NCBI GenBank assembly: GCA_947167745.1
Contig: CAMVJE010000006.1
Span: 4,105 to 68,104 of the forward strand
Origin: an uncultured Treponema sp.
GTDB taxonomy: Bacteria > Spirochaetota > Spirochaetia > Treponematales > Treponemataceae
DNA length: 64,000 nt
Reading direction: 5' to 3'
Positions 1 to 8,712 of the stretch are shown here, piece by piece. A program made the position numbers and the translations under genes. The notes under the pieces are model-generated. The model searched no databases and was not told where the DNA came from. It worked only from the letters and a program-made list of their open reading frames with translations. Each line of letters starts with the position of its first letter. Position 1 is the first letter of the stretch.

Positions 1-100
1 GTGTTACGCCGGCTTGTTTTGCCTTCTGAATAACGCGCAACTGTTCAATCGGGTCCTCAAAAATGAGCCCGATATGGGCGTGAGTATCAAAAAACTGCAT
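1..100 (-). CDS. TatD family hydrolase, N-terminal fragment
   Basis: The minus strand reads from an ATG at 98-100 off the left edge of the window. The first residues are MQFFDTHAHIGLIF, which matches the metal-binding HxH start (DTHAH) of the TatD metal-dependent DNase/hydrolase family. Only about 33 residues are visible, so the catalytic centre cannot be checked. It is divergent from the M23 peptidase operon, with about 220 bp between the two starts. The family call rests on the N-terminal motif alone, and other amidohydrolase-fold proteins can begin similarly. Confidence 0.7.
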   Translation of the reverse strand, partial: MQFFDTHAHIGLIFEDPIEQLRVIQKAKQAGVT

Positions 101-236
101 GGCTTTCTTCCAAAATAGATATGATGATGAAAATCTTTGCGAGAAGCAAAGATACTTTTTTAGAGGTTAACTCTATTTATTTTTCTACCGATAGAATAAC
201 AGAGAAAGTCTCAACTGTCAAATTTAAATAGGGAAT

Positions 237-266
237 TTGACACGATTTCACATACTGTGGTATATT
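237..266 (+). promoter_or_regulatory. Promoter of the M23 peptidase-bactofilin operon
   Basis: A consensus -35 TTGACA (237-242) and a -10 TATATT (261-266) are separated by 18 bp. Transcription would start near 273, about 48 nt before the GTG start at 321. The TTG of the -35 box opens a reading frame that runs into the downstream gene, but it cannot be its start if this promoter is used. Confidence 0.75.
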
Positions 267-320
267 TTTAGGAATTATCTAAAAATAATTATAATCGCCA
301 AAAGTTTGGAGAATTTAAAA

Positions 321-1343
321 GTGGCAAGAACAAGACATTACAAAAAAATTGAAAAAAATGTCGTCTCATCTCTTCTTCATGGTTTACAAAGTGTATTAAA
401 TGGAGCGGCTCGTTTTTTTGTAAAGGCTTTCCGAGTTTGCGATTCAAAACTCACAATAATGATTGTTCCGCATTCCCAGAGCAAAGTAATAAATTTCCGT
501 ACAAATGTTTTTGCCCTTGCATTTGGTATAATTCTTATCGCAGGAATTGTTTCTTCATTTGTCTATTTCAAAAAACAGGATTCAAGCATTCGCGAGGAAC
601 TTTCCCGTTCAATGAAAGAAAACCGTGAATTGCTCGCAAGTTTTGATGAACTTCGTGACGAAAATAATAATGTCTTACAGACTGCAAAGAGATTCCGTTC
701 TTCTCTTTCTCAGACACTTTCTTTGCTAGGTATCAATCAGTCCGGCACGGTTGCCAAAGCTTCAGTTTCCGACAGTGATTTAAATTCTCTTTTCGATACT
801 CAAGATACAGTTTCAGGTTCTACAAAAGAAGTTTCTGATATGCGCCAGCTTTCTTCTTATTTGGAGAGTGCTATTCAGCCAATTGAGCAGATTGGTAAAA
901 TGTTGGAAAGTCAGGAAACACTGTTTGCTGATATTCCGAACATATGGCCTGTTCGAGGTGGAATTGGTCATGTTTCACAGCCATTCGGGCAGACAACTCA
1001 TCCGATTACTGGTAACTGGTACATTCATAAGGGACTGGATATTTCGACATGGCGAAGTGGAGACCCAATTGTTGCTACAGCAAACGGGCAGGTCGTTACA
1101 GTTGCCTATGATTCTGGTTTTGGAAACTATGTTATTATCAAACACAAGCACGGTATTTACACCCGCTACTGTCACATGGCATCTACAAGAGTAAAGAAAG
1201 GTGAATTTGTTTCTCAAAGGGATGTTATCGGCTATATTGGAAGTACGGGTATTTCTACTGGTCCTCATCTCCATTACGAAGTTCACATTGGCTCAGATGT
1301 TGTTGATCCTGCAAAATATGTAAACATCAAAGTCGCAAAATAA
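321..1343 (+). CDS. M23 family metallopeptidase, membrane-anchored
   Basis: A 340-residue LytM-type peptidase, expected to cleave peptidoglycan cross-links outside the cytoplasmic membrane. A basic N-terminus is followed by one membrane segment (about 63-83), a Glu/Arg-rich probable coiled coil (about 88-125), a low-complexity linker and a C-terminal M23 domain (about 225-335). Zinc ligands are visible as HKGLD (H236, D240) and HLH (H316, H318), with H285 in CHMAS. The GTG at 321 is chosen because GGAGA lies 8 nt upstream and the earlier in-frame TTG at 237 is a -35 box. Bactofilin follows after 1 bp. M23 peptidase/bactofilin pairs shape curved and helical cells in other bacteria (Helicobacter Csd1/CcmA), so a role in cell shape is a reasonable inference. 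Confidence 0.9.
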   Translation: MARTRHYKKIEKNVVSSLLHGLQSVLNGAARFFVKAFRVCDSKLTIMIVPHSQSKVINFRTNVFALAFGIILIAGIVSSFVYFKKQDSSIREELSRSMKENRELLASFDELRDENNNVLQTAKRFRSSLSQTLSLLGINQSGTVAKASVSDSDLNSLFDTQDTVSGSTKEVSDMRQLSSYLESAIQPIEQIGKMLESQETLFADIPNIWPVRGGIGHVSQPFGQTTHPITGNWYIHKGLDISTWRSGDPIVATANGQVVTVAYDSGFGNYVIIKHKHGIYTRYCHMASTRVKKGEFVSQRDVIGYIGSTGISTGPHLHYEVHIGSDVVDPAKYVNIKVAK

Positions 1344-1344
1344 T

Positions 1345-1752
1345 ATGGCATTTTTAACAGACGATATTTCTATTAATACAATAATCGGTCTTGGCTCGGC
1401 TGTTTCAGGTGATGTTCATGCGAATGGTTTCATTCGTGTGGATGGTGACATTGATGGAAATTTGGAGTCTACAGGAAATATCATTATTGGTGACAAGGCG
1501 AGAATAAATGGAAGTATAACCGCCCTTTCAACTGTCGTTGGCGGAATCGTACTTGGAGACATATATGCTCCAAACGGAATAAAACTTCTCTCGTCTTCAG
1601 CTGTAATCGGAAACATAGCTACGAAAAATCTTGAAATTGAGGAAAATGTTGTTTTCCATGGGCACTGTATAGCACTCAAAAATGAAGATGACTTTTCTCA
1701 GGCTACGGAACGCTACTCGAACGAGATTAGTATCCGAAGCAAGGCAATTTAA
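1345..1752 (+). CDS. Bactofilin (polymer-forming cytoskeletal protein)
   Basis: 135 residues with the bactofilin core: a right-handed beta-helix of short repeating strands (for example GSAVSGDVHANGFIRVDGDI and IIGDKARINGSI), with variable tails on both sides. Bactofilins self-assemble without nucleotide and form membrane-associated filaments that place wall enzymes. The gene starts 1 bp after the M23 peptidase stop and shares a TAATG junction with the YaaR-like gene, so the three are probably translated from one mRNA. The sequence is strand-rich with almost no helix in the core, as the family requires. Confidence 0.92.
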   Translation: MAFLTDDISINTIIGLGSAVSGDVHANGFIRVDGDIDGNLESTGNIIIGDKARINGSITALSTVVGGIVLGDIYAPNGIKLLSSSAVIGNIATKNLEIEENVVFHGHCIALKNEDDFSQATERYSNEISIRSKAI

Positions 1753-2294
1753 TGGCTGAAATTTCATCTGTAAATACTCAGTTAAATTCTCAGTCACTAT
1801 ATTTCGCAGCAACACAGGCAGCCTCACAACAGCAGGCTCAGCAGGCACAACAAGCAAAAAAAACAGGAAAATCAAACTTTGCCTCAGTAATGAGTAGACA
1901 GCAGGAAACGGCAAGACTGGTTTCTGAAGGCCTTCCTGTTGAAATTGCCGGAATGACGGAAGACGAGGCAGTTGTTTTTCTAAAAGATGCAATGGATATT
2001 GCTGGTGACGACTTGAAAAAACGCCAAAGTCTTGATGCGATGGAAAATTATCGCAAAAAAGTAAGTCAGTTTATGAAATATATTGTAAAAATCAATTATA
2101 ATTTCATAACGACTCGTGAGGAAAAAAAATTGCGTAGCGGGAGAATTATCAAGCCGAAGTACCAGATTCAGGTTGTTGACCAAAAATTGAATCAACTGGC
2201 AAATGAAATGTTGATTTTGCATGGTGCAAATTTGAATATGCTGGCAAAACTGGAAGAAATTAATGGCTTAATAATCGACTTGCTGGCGGAATAG
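1752..2294 (+). CDS. YaaR family protein (DUF327)
   Basis: 180 residues. After a Gln/Ala-rich N-terminus (about 20-36) the rest is predicted helical and matches the YaaR/DUF327 family in length and in the MENYRKKVSQFMKYI and VDQKLNQLANEML segments. Function is unknown. In Bacillus subtilis yaaR lies close to yaaT (ricT); here the PSP1/RicT gene follows 12 bp downstream, so the association is kept across phyla. The start overlaps the bactofilin stop as TAATG, which suggests translational coupling. Confidence 0.82.
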   Translation: MAEISSVNTQLNSQSLYFAATQAASQQQAQQAQQAKKTGKSNFASVMSRQQETARLVSEGLPVEIAGMTEDEAVVFLKDAMDIAGDDLKKRQSLDAMENYRKKVSQFMKYIVKINYNFITTREEKKLRSGRIIKPKYQIQVVDQKLNQLANEMLILHGANLNMLAKLEEINGLIIDLLAE

Positions 2295-2306
2295 GAGACA
2301 GCGAAT

Positions 2307-3239
2307 ATGAGCGATATTTTTGAACAAGATATAAGCGAAAATGACGATGATATCTCAAAATTAGAAGACGCTGAGTATAAAAATTACGAAGAAACTGCTA
2401 GTGAGCATTTTGTTTATCCGAAGGTTCTGTATCTTGCCCGTCTTGAGTATTCGAGCGAGGGAGTTTATGTAACTGTCCCCGAAAAATTCGAAGAACTTAA
2501 AGGTGGCGAGCGGATTATAATTCCGACTCGTTATGGTAAAGATATGGCTCTTGTTCTTGGTCGCACAAAAAATCCTGTTGGGCTTAAGCCGTCTGATATT
2601 GTAAAAATCGAAAGAAAGGCTGATGACGAAGATATAAAAAAATTCTATGACTTAAAGGATAAAGAAGACGAAGCATTTAAGACCTTCAAGGAAAAAGTTG
2701 TCGAGCACAATCTGGACATGAAGCTTGTTGCAGTGCATTTTCTTCTTGAAGAATCAAAGGCACTCTTTTTCTTTTCTAGTGAGAATCGTGTTGATTTCCG
2801 TGAACTTGTTAAAGATTTGGTCAGTGTTTTTAAAATGCGAATCGAATTGCGTCAGATTGGCGTGCGTGATGAAAGTCGCATTACCGGAGGCCTTGGTGTT
2901 TGCGGGCGACCATATTGCTGTCACTCAATTCGCGACAAATTGCCGCCTGTATCCATTAAAATGGCAAAAGAGCAGAATCTTTCTCTCAATTCAACGAAAA
3001 TTTCAGGTCAGTGCGGGCGTCTTTTGTGCTGTTTGAGTTATGAATATAACTGGTATGCAGAAGCGCGCAAAAAGCTTCCTGGTGAAGGCCTTCATATTCG
3101 TTACGATGGATCAGAATTCAGAATCACCGATGTAAACCCCATTAAAGAAATTGTGCGGATGCTGAGCGATGATGGCCGCCTTTTGGAAATTCCTGCCAGC
3201 CGTTTTGTGAAAGAAAATGGCAAATGGACTATTAAATAA
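2307..3239 (+). CDS. PSP1 domain protein, RicT/YaaT-like
   Basis: 310 residues. An acidic N-terminal tail (1-35) is followed by the PSP1 domain, which carries the invariant cysteines: C199, C204, C205 (GVCGRPYCCHS) and C236, C241, C242 (QCGRLLCCLSYE). In Bacillus the homologue RicT/YaaT forms the Y-complex with RicA and RicF, carries Fe-S clusters and helps RNase Y mature mRNAs. No ricA or ricF homologue is adjacent here, so the partner set may differ. It follows the YaaR-like gene by 12 bp and is the last gene of this operon. Confidence 0.9.
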   Translation: MSDIFEQDISENDDDISKLEDAEYKNYEETASEHFVYPKVLYLARLEYSSEGVYVTVPEKFEELKGGERIIIPTRYGKDMALVLGRTKNPVGLKPSDIVKIERKADDEDIKKFYDLKDKEDEAFKTFKEKVVEHNLDMKLVAVHFLLEESKALFFFSSENRVDFRELVKDLVSVFKMRIELRQIGVRDESRITGGLGVCGRPYCCHSIRDKLPPVSIKMAKEQNLSLNSTKISGQCGRLLCCLSYEYNWYAEARKKLPGEGLHIRYDGSEFRITDVNPIKEIVRMLSDDGRLLEIPASRFVKENGKWTIK

Positions 3240-3257
3240 GCCAAAAGATTGAGAGAA

Positions 3258-3989
3258 TCAGGAAATCACGACGATTAACTCATCAGAGTCGTTGGTAAAT
3301 TCTCCGTGATTAAGGTCGCCAAAAAAGACAATTTTTGTAAATCCTGCCCCTTTAGCGAATTCTTCGATTTTATCGCGGGAGAAAGGCATAATTTCCACAT
3401 CTTTTGTGACAGGCAGTAATTTTCCGTTACCAGTTTCTATGTCCTGCGATAAGAATTTCCTGCCATCTGCATCTGTTGTTATTTTAGAAAAAAGTCGAAC
3501 CCTGATACTTTCTCTGACCGGGAGCTTTGTCTGCGGTTCGGTTTTGAATTTCTCAAAGTTAGTAAGTCTTATAATGAGCTTTCCGTTTGGTGCTAAAAGC
3601 TGTCTGCAATCATAGAAAAGTTTGGCAATTAGAGTTCTGTCGTGTACAAAAATTATTCTGTCATTTGGAATTGATATGATATTATAAAAAGATTTGCCTA
3701 AAAAACGGCACATTTCAAGGCTGGACATCTGAAAAAATCGTAATGCCATGAGTTGAGTGCGGCGTTTGCGGTTTGCAGATTCGATGAGTGATGAAACTGT
3801 TTCAAGACCGGTAACATCAGCATTGCCTTTGGCTAAATAGTGCTCAAAAGTTCCAGTACCACATCCTATTGTGAGATATTTGACGGGCTTAACAAATTCT
3901 TTTGTTTCTTCCTCATAAAACTTTTTTAATGAATCGTTTGTAGGATAAAGTTCATCTAAATATTCCGAGATGTTTTCTAGTAACTCCAT
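3258..3989 (-). CDS. Class I SAM-dependent methyltransferase
   Basis: 243 residues. Motif I is seen as IGCGTGT (41-47), with the acidic post-I position in VTGLETVSS, as expected for a Rossmann-fold class I methyltransferase that binds S-adenosylmethionine. The substrate cannot be inferred. It is convergent with the RicT gene, with an 18-bp gap. No clear Shine-Dalgarno sequence precedes the ATG; the leader is AT-rich. Confidence 0.75.
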   Translation of the reverse strand: MELLENISEYLDELYPTNDSLKKFYEEETKEFVKPVKYLTIGCGTGTFEHYLAKGNADVTGLETVSSLIESANRKRRTQLMALRFFQMSSLEMCRFLGKSFYNIISIPNDRIIFVHDRTLIAKLFYDCRQLLAPNGKLIIRLTNFEKFKTEPQTKLPVRESIRVRLFSKITTDADGRKFLSQDIETGNGKLLPVTKDVEIMPFSRDKIEEFAKGAGFTKIVFFGDLNHGEFTNDSDELIVVIS

Positions 3990-4107
3990 AAATAAATGAT
4001 AATTCTGAAAGTTTGAAAAAGCAAGTGAAAGAAAAATACAAAAGCGGGTTAGGGATAAAAGGTGATAAAAACTTGTAAAAAAAGCATTTAGCGACTACAA
4101 TATAATA

Positions 4108-5697
4108 ATGGGATTGTTGAGGTTACTTAAGGAATTATTTGAATCTATTTTTATGAGTTCATCTCCTGAAGTAAAAAAACGCATGGAAATGCGAAAGGTG
4201 GAGGCTGAACTTAAAATACTTCCGTCTCAAATTTTAAAAAACGGGCTTTTACAACCAAACTTTGCCGAGCTTTTCCGAATCCTATACGAAAATTGTAAAC
4301 CCATCGATGAAATCCTTTCAAATACTATAAATTCCGAAGATCTTCAAAGAAACGGTCGTTTTGAGTATGAACTGATTATCACAGGCTTTGAAAGTGATGC
4401 TCAGGAGAAGTTCGAAAGTCTTCAATACGAAAATCGAAAAAAAGCATCCCTTGAGTCTGATCAGCCCTTAAATAAAATAATCGAAAGTCAGAAACGAACA
4501 ATGGAAACGCTTTTAAAGCAGCTTGCGGCTCCGGGCTTTATGAAGATTGATGAGACCCTTGCTTCACTCAAGCAGCTGGCAGATATTTGTCATTTTAATT
4601 ATATAAATATTATTCATCAATTTGATAAAGATTTTGACGGACTTTCATCTTCTTCTCTCGGTATTGTTCAGCCGGTTGCTCCAGAAGCTGTTGCTTCAAT
4701 TCTTCAGGATTTATACTATCTCACAGGAAATATTAAAATTACTCAGGCCGAAGCCCGTGCTATTTGCGCGTTAAAACAACTGCTTGCCGGCAGAAATCTC
4801 ACTGACTCCGAAACAGAAAAGCTTGGACATAATCTTATGAAAATAAATTCGGTTTTCATGAATTATCTCAAGCCGGAGGTAATGAAGAATCTTATAATTT
4901 ATGGAAAAAAAGATTCAAATATTTCTTTTCAGTTTGCAACATATCGTTCTAATTCGCTTAAAACATTTATTGACTATATGCATAAGCGATTTGCATCTGA
5001 CTCTGAGCGAATAAAAAGTGAAATTAAAGATTACACGGTTTCCTTCGAAATAAAAGAATTATTTGGTGAACGCCAGCTGGAAGCTCTTCGAGTGTACAAT
5101 AGCGAAACGAATGAATTCCTGAGGGTTAACACACCTTATTCCTTTGTCTGGATTACGCCACTTCAGGTAATAAAAACTTTCATGGATGTATTTATCACTG
5201 CAAGCGTAAAATCTGTACTCAACAATATTGTAATCGAGGGATTTTTTAACAATCAGAGTTACAAAGCGGATTTTTCTTCAACGATATATGCCATGAATGA
5301 AATCGATAACCTTATTTCTGATTTTGAGAAAACATTTGATCGGAATGGTAAAAATGACGAGGCAGAACTTCGCGGTTTAGTAAGAGACAGCCGGGCAAAT
5401 GCGGATTTTCTAAAAAAAGTCGGCTCTATGGTCGATAATATTAATAATCAGGCCCATAAATTGATTCAGGAAACTACGAAAGTTTTGTATGAGCTTTTTA
5501 TTGAAATTGGCGAGTTGATTTTGGATTCAAAAAAATCCAAATCAGACATGGTTTCTAATATTAAGGTTCTTCTTTCATCAGCAAGGAACTTGGATGGTGC
5601 TGGCATGATAGAGCAGCAGTACGAAAATTGGAGATTGTTCCTTAAGATTATGAAGAATTATGCAATAATTGGAGAGATAGAGAATAAGCATGAGTAG
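4108..5697 (+). CDS. Spirochaete protein of unknown function (possibly DUF5312)
   Basis: 529 residues, almost entirely predicted helix, without a clear signal peptide or membrane segment. The N-terminus (MGLLRLLKELFESIF) could be an amphipathic helix. I do not recognise a catalytic motif. It resembles large uncharacterised treponemal proteins that I tentatively place in DUF5312. The gene overlaps the following GAF-GGDEF gene by 8 bp, so the two are probably co-expressed. A TATAAT lies only 1 nt before the ATG; if that is the -10 box the true start must be later, for example the Met at residue 16. Confidence 0.5.
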   Translation: MGLLRLLKELFESIFMSSSPEVKKRMEMRKVEAELKILPSQILKNGLLQPNFAELFRILYENCKPIDEILSNTINSEDLQRNGRFEYELIITGFESDAQEKFESLQYENRKKASLESDQPLNKIIESQKRTMETLLKQLAAPGFMKIDETLASLKQLADICHFNYINIIHQFDKDFDGLSSSSLGIVQPVAPEAVASILQDLYYLTGNIKITQAEARAICALKQLLAGRNLTDSETEKLGHNLMKINSVFMNYLKPEVMKNLIIYGKKDSNISFQFATYRSNSLKTFIDYMHKRFASDSERIKSEIKDYTVSFEIKELFGERQLEALRVYNSETNEFLRVNTPYSFVWITPLQVIKTFMDVFITASVKSVLNNIVIEGFFNNQSYKADFSSTIYAMNEIDNLISDFEKTFDRNGKNDEAELRGLVRDSRANADFLKKVGSMVDNINNQAHKLIQETTKVLYELFIEIGELILDSKKSKSDMVSNIKVLLSSARNLDGAGMIEQQYENWRLFLKIMKNYAIIGEIENKHE

Positions 5698-6802
5698 TGA
5701 TATTTCGGATTTAACAAAAAACTCCGATGTTCAGGGAATTATAGCAGAGTACGAAAAGAAGATTTATGATCTTCAGCAGCTTCTCGAAGTTTCTCGCTCT
5801 TTGTGTTCAACGCTGGAATTTGCTACTTTGGTTGAGTCGATTCTCTATACTTGCATGGGGCAGTTCCATGTTCTTGGAGCCGGAATTTTTGTTTTAAGTG
5901 CCCTTGATGCTGATTCTTTTCATCTTGATTCAAATTATAACGGTATTGATATAAATCCAAATATTGCTTATGTGATTCCTAATTCAAATCCTATCGTTCC
6001 TTTCCTTGAAAGCAGCAACAAAGCATATACAAGCGAAGAATTAATTCAAAATCTTCCTGAGGGAACTGATCTCAATATGATATTATCTCTCAAGCCTTCG
6101 CTGGTAATTCCGCTTGTTCAGCATAACCACTTAAACGGAATTTTGCTTTTGGGTGAAAGAATTACACTTGCTGATGATGCCAGTTATACTGATTACGAAA
6201 AAGAACAACTTTCAGTAATTGCTTCCCTGGCTTCAATCGCAATCAATAATGCGGCTCTGCTTGAGCGTTCATCTACAGACATGATGACTCATCTTAAGCT
6301 GAAGTATTTCTTTTATAATGTCCTCACTGATAAACTTGATAATGCTTTGGCAAACGAAGGAAGTCTTTCAGTAATCATGTTTGATATTGATTTTTTCAAA
6401 CGGTTCAATGATACCTATGGCCATGCTTGCGGTGATTATGTTTTGCAGACTGTCGCTAAAATTATTAAATCAAGTATTCGTGGTCAGGATATGGCCTCCC
6501 GTTATGGCGGTGAGGAATTTACGGTTCTTCTTAATAATACAAAAAGCGAAGACGCAATGATTGTTGCTGAGCGAATCAGATGTAAAGTTGAGCAGTTTGA
6601 TTTCTGTTATGAAGACCAGCATGTAAAAGTCACAATTTCTCTGGGAGTTTCTACTTTTAATATCCATGAAAACCCGGTTACTTCTCCGAAACTTCTTGTA
6701 GATCAGGCTGATCAGGCTCTATATGTTTCAAAAAGAAGTGGCCGGAATTGTGTAACCTTTGCTGATCCTAAGTTGATTTCAGAGATAAAACTGGATAACT
6801 GA
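5690..6802 (+). CDS. GAF-GGDEF diguanylate cyclase
   Basis: 370 residues. A short coiled segment (about 15-35) leads into a GAF-like sensor domain (about 38-190) and a GGDEF domain (about 200-365). The active-site loop is GGEEF (273-277) and the product-inhibition site RxxD is present as RGQD (264-267), five residues before it. It should make cyclic di-GMP from GTP in the cytoplasm in response to a ligand or signal sensed by GAF. GGAG about 14 nt upstream of the ATG may serve as RBS. It overlaps the preceding unknown gene by 8 bp and precedes the rhomboid gene by 5 bp. Confidence 0.92.
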   Translation: MSSDISDLTKNSDVQGIIAEYEKKIYDLQQLLEVSRSLCSTLEFATLVESILYTCMGQFHVLGAGIFVLSALDADSFHLDSNYNGIDINPNIAYVIPNSNPIVPFLESSNKAYTSEELIQNLPEGTDLNMILSLKPSLVIPLVQHNHLNGILLLGERITLADDASYTDYEKEQLSVIASLASIAINNAALLERSSTDMMTHLKLKYFFYNVLTDKLDNALANEGSLSVIMFDIDFFKRFNDTYGHACGDYVLQTVAKIIKSSIRGQDMASRYGGEEFTVLLNNTKSEDAMIVAERIRCKVEQFDFCYEDQHVKVTISLGVSTFNIHENPVTSPKLLVDQADQALYVSKRSGRNCVTFADPKLISEIKLDN

Positions 6803-6807
6803 TACGA

Positions 6808-7473
6808 ATGAATTTTTTACGGAAACCCTTTACTTTTACTTTTTTTAATGCGACTTTGATAATCCTCGGGATAAATGTTGTGGCCCATCTGCTTTTTGGC
6901 ATAGGTTTTTTAAATCGGGGATTTTTTGGCCTGAATGTCATTGATTTTGTGTACAAACACTATTTTTGGCAGCTTGTAACTTACATGTTTGTACATGGAG
7001 ACTGGTCTCACATATTTTTCAATATGCTGGCTCTTTTGATTTTTGGACTTCAGCTTGAGCGTACCCTTGGCTCAAAAGAATTTCTGCTTATGTATTTCGT
7101 AATTGGAATCTTGAGCGGTTTGTTCTCGCTGGGGGTTTATTATGCTTTTGGTAGATTTTTATATGAGAACGGAATGCAGCCCTGGACTTTTGGAATCAAT
7201 CTTATCGGTGCAAGCGGGGCAATTTATGGTCTCCTTTTTGCCTATGCAGTTGTCTTTCCTCGGTCGATAATATATTTATGGGGAATTCTTCCTGTTCCAG
7301 CTCCGCTTATGGTTTTGGGCTATGCAGTGATTGAATTCTTGAGTCAGTTTTTTGCTTCAAGTAATGTGGCGCATATGACTCATTTGGCTGGCTTTGCATT
7401 CGCATGGTTGTATTTTGTTTTGAGAATGGGAGTTCATCCTCTTCAAATATGGAAAAACGCATACAAAAACTGA
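6808..7473 (+). CDS. Rhomboid family intramembrane serine protease
   Basis: 221 residues with about six membrane helices. The rhomboid signature is complete: HGDWSHIFFN (64-72) in helix 2, the nucleophile Ser136 in GASG and the catalytic His192 in HMTHLAGF. It would cut transmembrane substrates within the membrane. The next gene overlaps its 3' end by 25 bp in another frame, so expression is probably linked. Confidence 0.92.
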   Translation: MNFLRKPFTFTFFNATLIILGINVVAHLLFGIGFLNRGFFGLNVIDFVYKHYFWQLVTYMFVHGDWSHIFFNMLALLIFGLQLERTLGSKEFLLMYFVIGILSGLFSLGVYYAFGRFLYENGMQPWTFGINLIGASGAIYGLLFAYAVVFPRSIIYLWGILPVPAPLMVLGYAVIEFLSQFFASSNVAHMTHLAGFAFAWLYFVLRMGVHPLQIWKNAYKN

Positions 7474-8129
7474 TTATTATTCCATTAATTCTTTCTTCCT
7501 TATTATTCGCGCAGGATGTTTCTCAGGAAAGAATGGTTCGTTTTGCACTTTGGGCTTCAACAGAGTTTTATCCGGGTGTTGAAAAGCCAGAAAATGATGC
7601 ATTGGCGATGTCTGTTCGTAAAATAAAAGAGATTTCTCCATTTATTCTTTCTGGAATGGTTTACGGTTGGAAATTTGAATATGTTCCTTATGATAAGGCG
7701 AGGGGAGTCCAAGAATATTTTGAATTTACGCCTGTCAGGACACTTACGGAAGCAGAAATAGAATCCATCACTTATGCAAAACCATGGATAAAAGATTCAA
7801 TACTAAATTGCTGGGTAGAATATCGCAGGACAGATTCTCAGCTTCATATTTATAGAGGATGGCAGTCTATTCTTAATGCCAGAATAAAGGGTGAGGGATA
7901 TGCAAGGCTTTCAGATGGATTTGAAGGAATTCAGAAAGCATGTGGAGAGGCATTAAAATATGCCGTCAGAAATTATGAGCGAAAATTGATCAAAACAAAA
8001 CCAAAGGAAATCAGCGGTACGGTGTTGATGAGTCAGCCACCAAAAATCGGAGTTGATGCTGGTCGTTATAAGGTTACCCTTGATTTTTTTATGGAAACAG
8101 ATAAAATAGTAGAGTATAAGACTTTCTAA
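7449..8129 (+). CDS. Exported protein of unknown function
   Basis: 226 residues with a clear N-terminal signal peptide (MEKRIQKLIIIPLILSSLLF, cleavage near FAQ). I place the start at 7449 because this Met opens the signal peptide; an earlier in-frame ATG at 7404 would add 15 Ser-rich residues with no signal character. The mature part is mixed alpha/beta with no motif that I recognise. It overlaps the end of the rhomboid gene by 25 bp. Confidence 0.7.
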   Translation: MEKRIQKLIIIPLILSSLLFAQDVSQERMVRFALWASTEFYPGVEKPENDALAMSVRKIKEISPFILSGMVYGWKFEYVPYDKARGVQEYFEFTPVRTLTEAEIESITYAKPWIKDSILNCWVEYRRTDSQLHIYRGWQSILNARIKGEGYARLSDGFEGIQKACGEALKYAVRNYERKLIKTKPKEISGTVLMSQPPKIGVDAGRYKVTLDFFMETDKIVEYKTF

Positions 8130-8229
8130 AAAGTCCTTTTCTTACTGTAACTTTTTATTTAGTCTTAAATTTATATTGTATAATATTTCTTAGTGAATGC
8201 TAATTTTGGCATTTATAAAGGAGGAAGCT

Positions 8230-8625
8230 ATGAAGAAATTATTTGCTGTTATTACAGTTCTTTTTTGTTTTGTTGGATTTAATTTCGCTGAAGATTTGGA
8301 TGAATTGCAGAAAGACCCAAACTATGTTGATCTTTCAACAAGAGCCATTATTCCTGAAAACCAGCATACAACAAATAAAACTGCTTCTGTAAAGATTGAG
8401 TTTACTCCGCTTACCGATGAGGCTCATGTCTATTATACATGTATGGCAGTTTCGTTTGATCAGGGCGAAGCAATGAATACAGTTCTTGCTTGCTTGCAGG
8501 ATTTCCAGGCTGATAATCAGTATTATGGTTACAAATACTTGCGAGCTGATTCAACAAAATATTTTAAGGATGAGAAAAACCTTAAGTGGGCAACATATCA
8601 TTCTTATGTAAAGTTTAACCGCTAA
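8230..8625 (+). CDS. Small exported protein of unknown function
   Basis: 131 residues. A signal peptide (MKKLFAVITVLFCFVGFNFA) precedes a short mature domain rich in Tyr and Asp. The start at 8230 is supported by a perfect AGGAGG RBS at 8219-8224; the earlier in-frame start at 8197 has none. A TATAAT at about 8179 could be its -10 box. A terminator follows 22 bp after the stop, so it is probably a single-gene unit. Confidence 0.72.
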   Translation: MKKLFAVITVLFCFVGFNFAEDLDELQKDPNYVDLSTRAIIPENQHTTNKTASVKIEFTPLTDEAHVYYTCMAVSFDQGEAMNTVLACLQDFQADNQYYGYKYLRADSTKYFKDEKNLKWATYHSYVKFNR

Positions 8626-8647
8626 AGCTCAAGTCGCTAAGCGCAAA

Positions 8648-8681
8648 GAGCCAGTTCATAAGAGCTGGCTCAACTTTTTTT
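8648..8681 (+). terminator. Rho-independent terminator after the small exported protein
   Basis: A perfect 7-bp stem, GAGCCAG (8648-8654) with CTGGCTC (8665-8671), encloses a 10-nt loop and is followed by a run of T from 8674. It separates the exported protein from pheS. Confidence 0.85.
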
Positions 8682-8712
8682 ATAAAACAAATAAAAATAC
8701 AGAGTTATAAAA

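Noticed and set aside
237..320. TTG at 237 as start of the M23 peptidase
   Set aside because: The TTG is part of a -35 TTGACA with a well-spaced -10; the GTG at 321 has GGAGA upstream.
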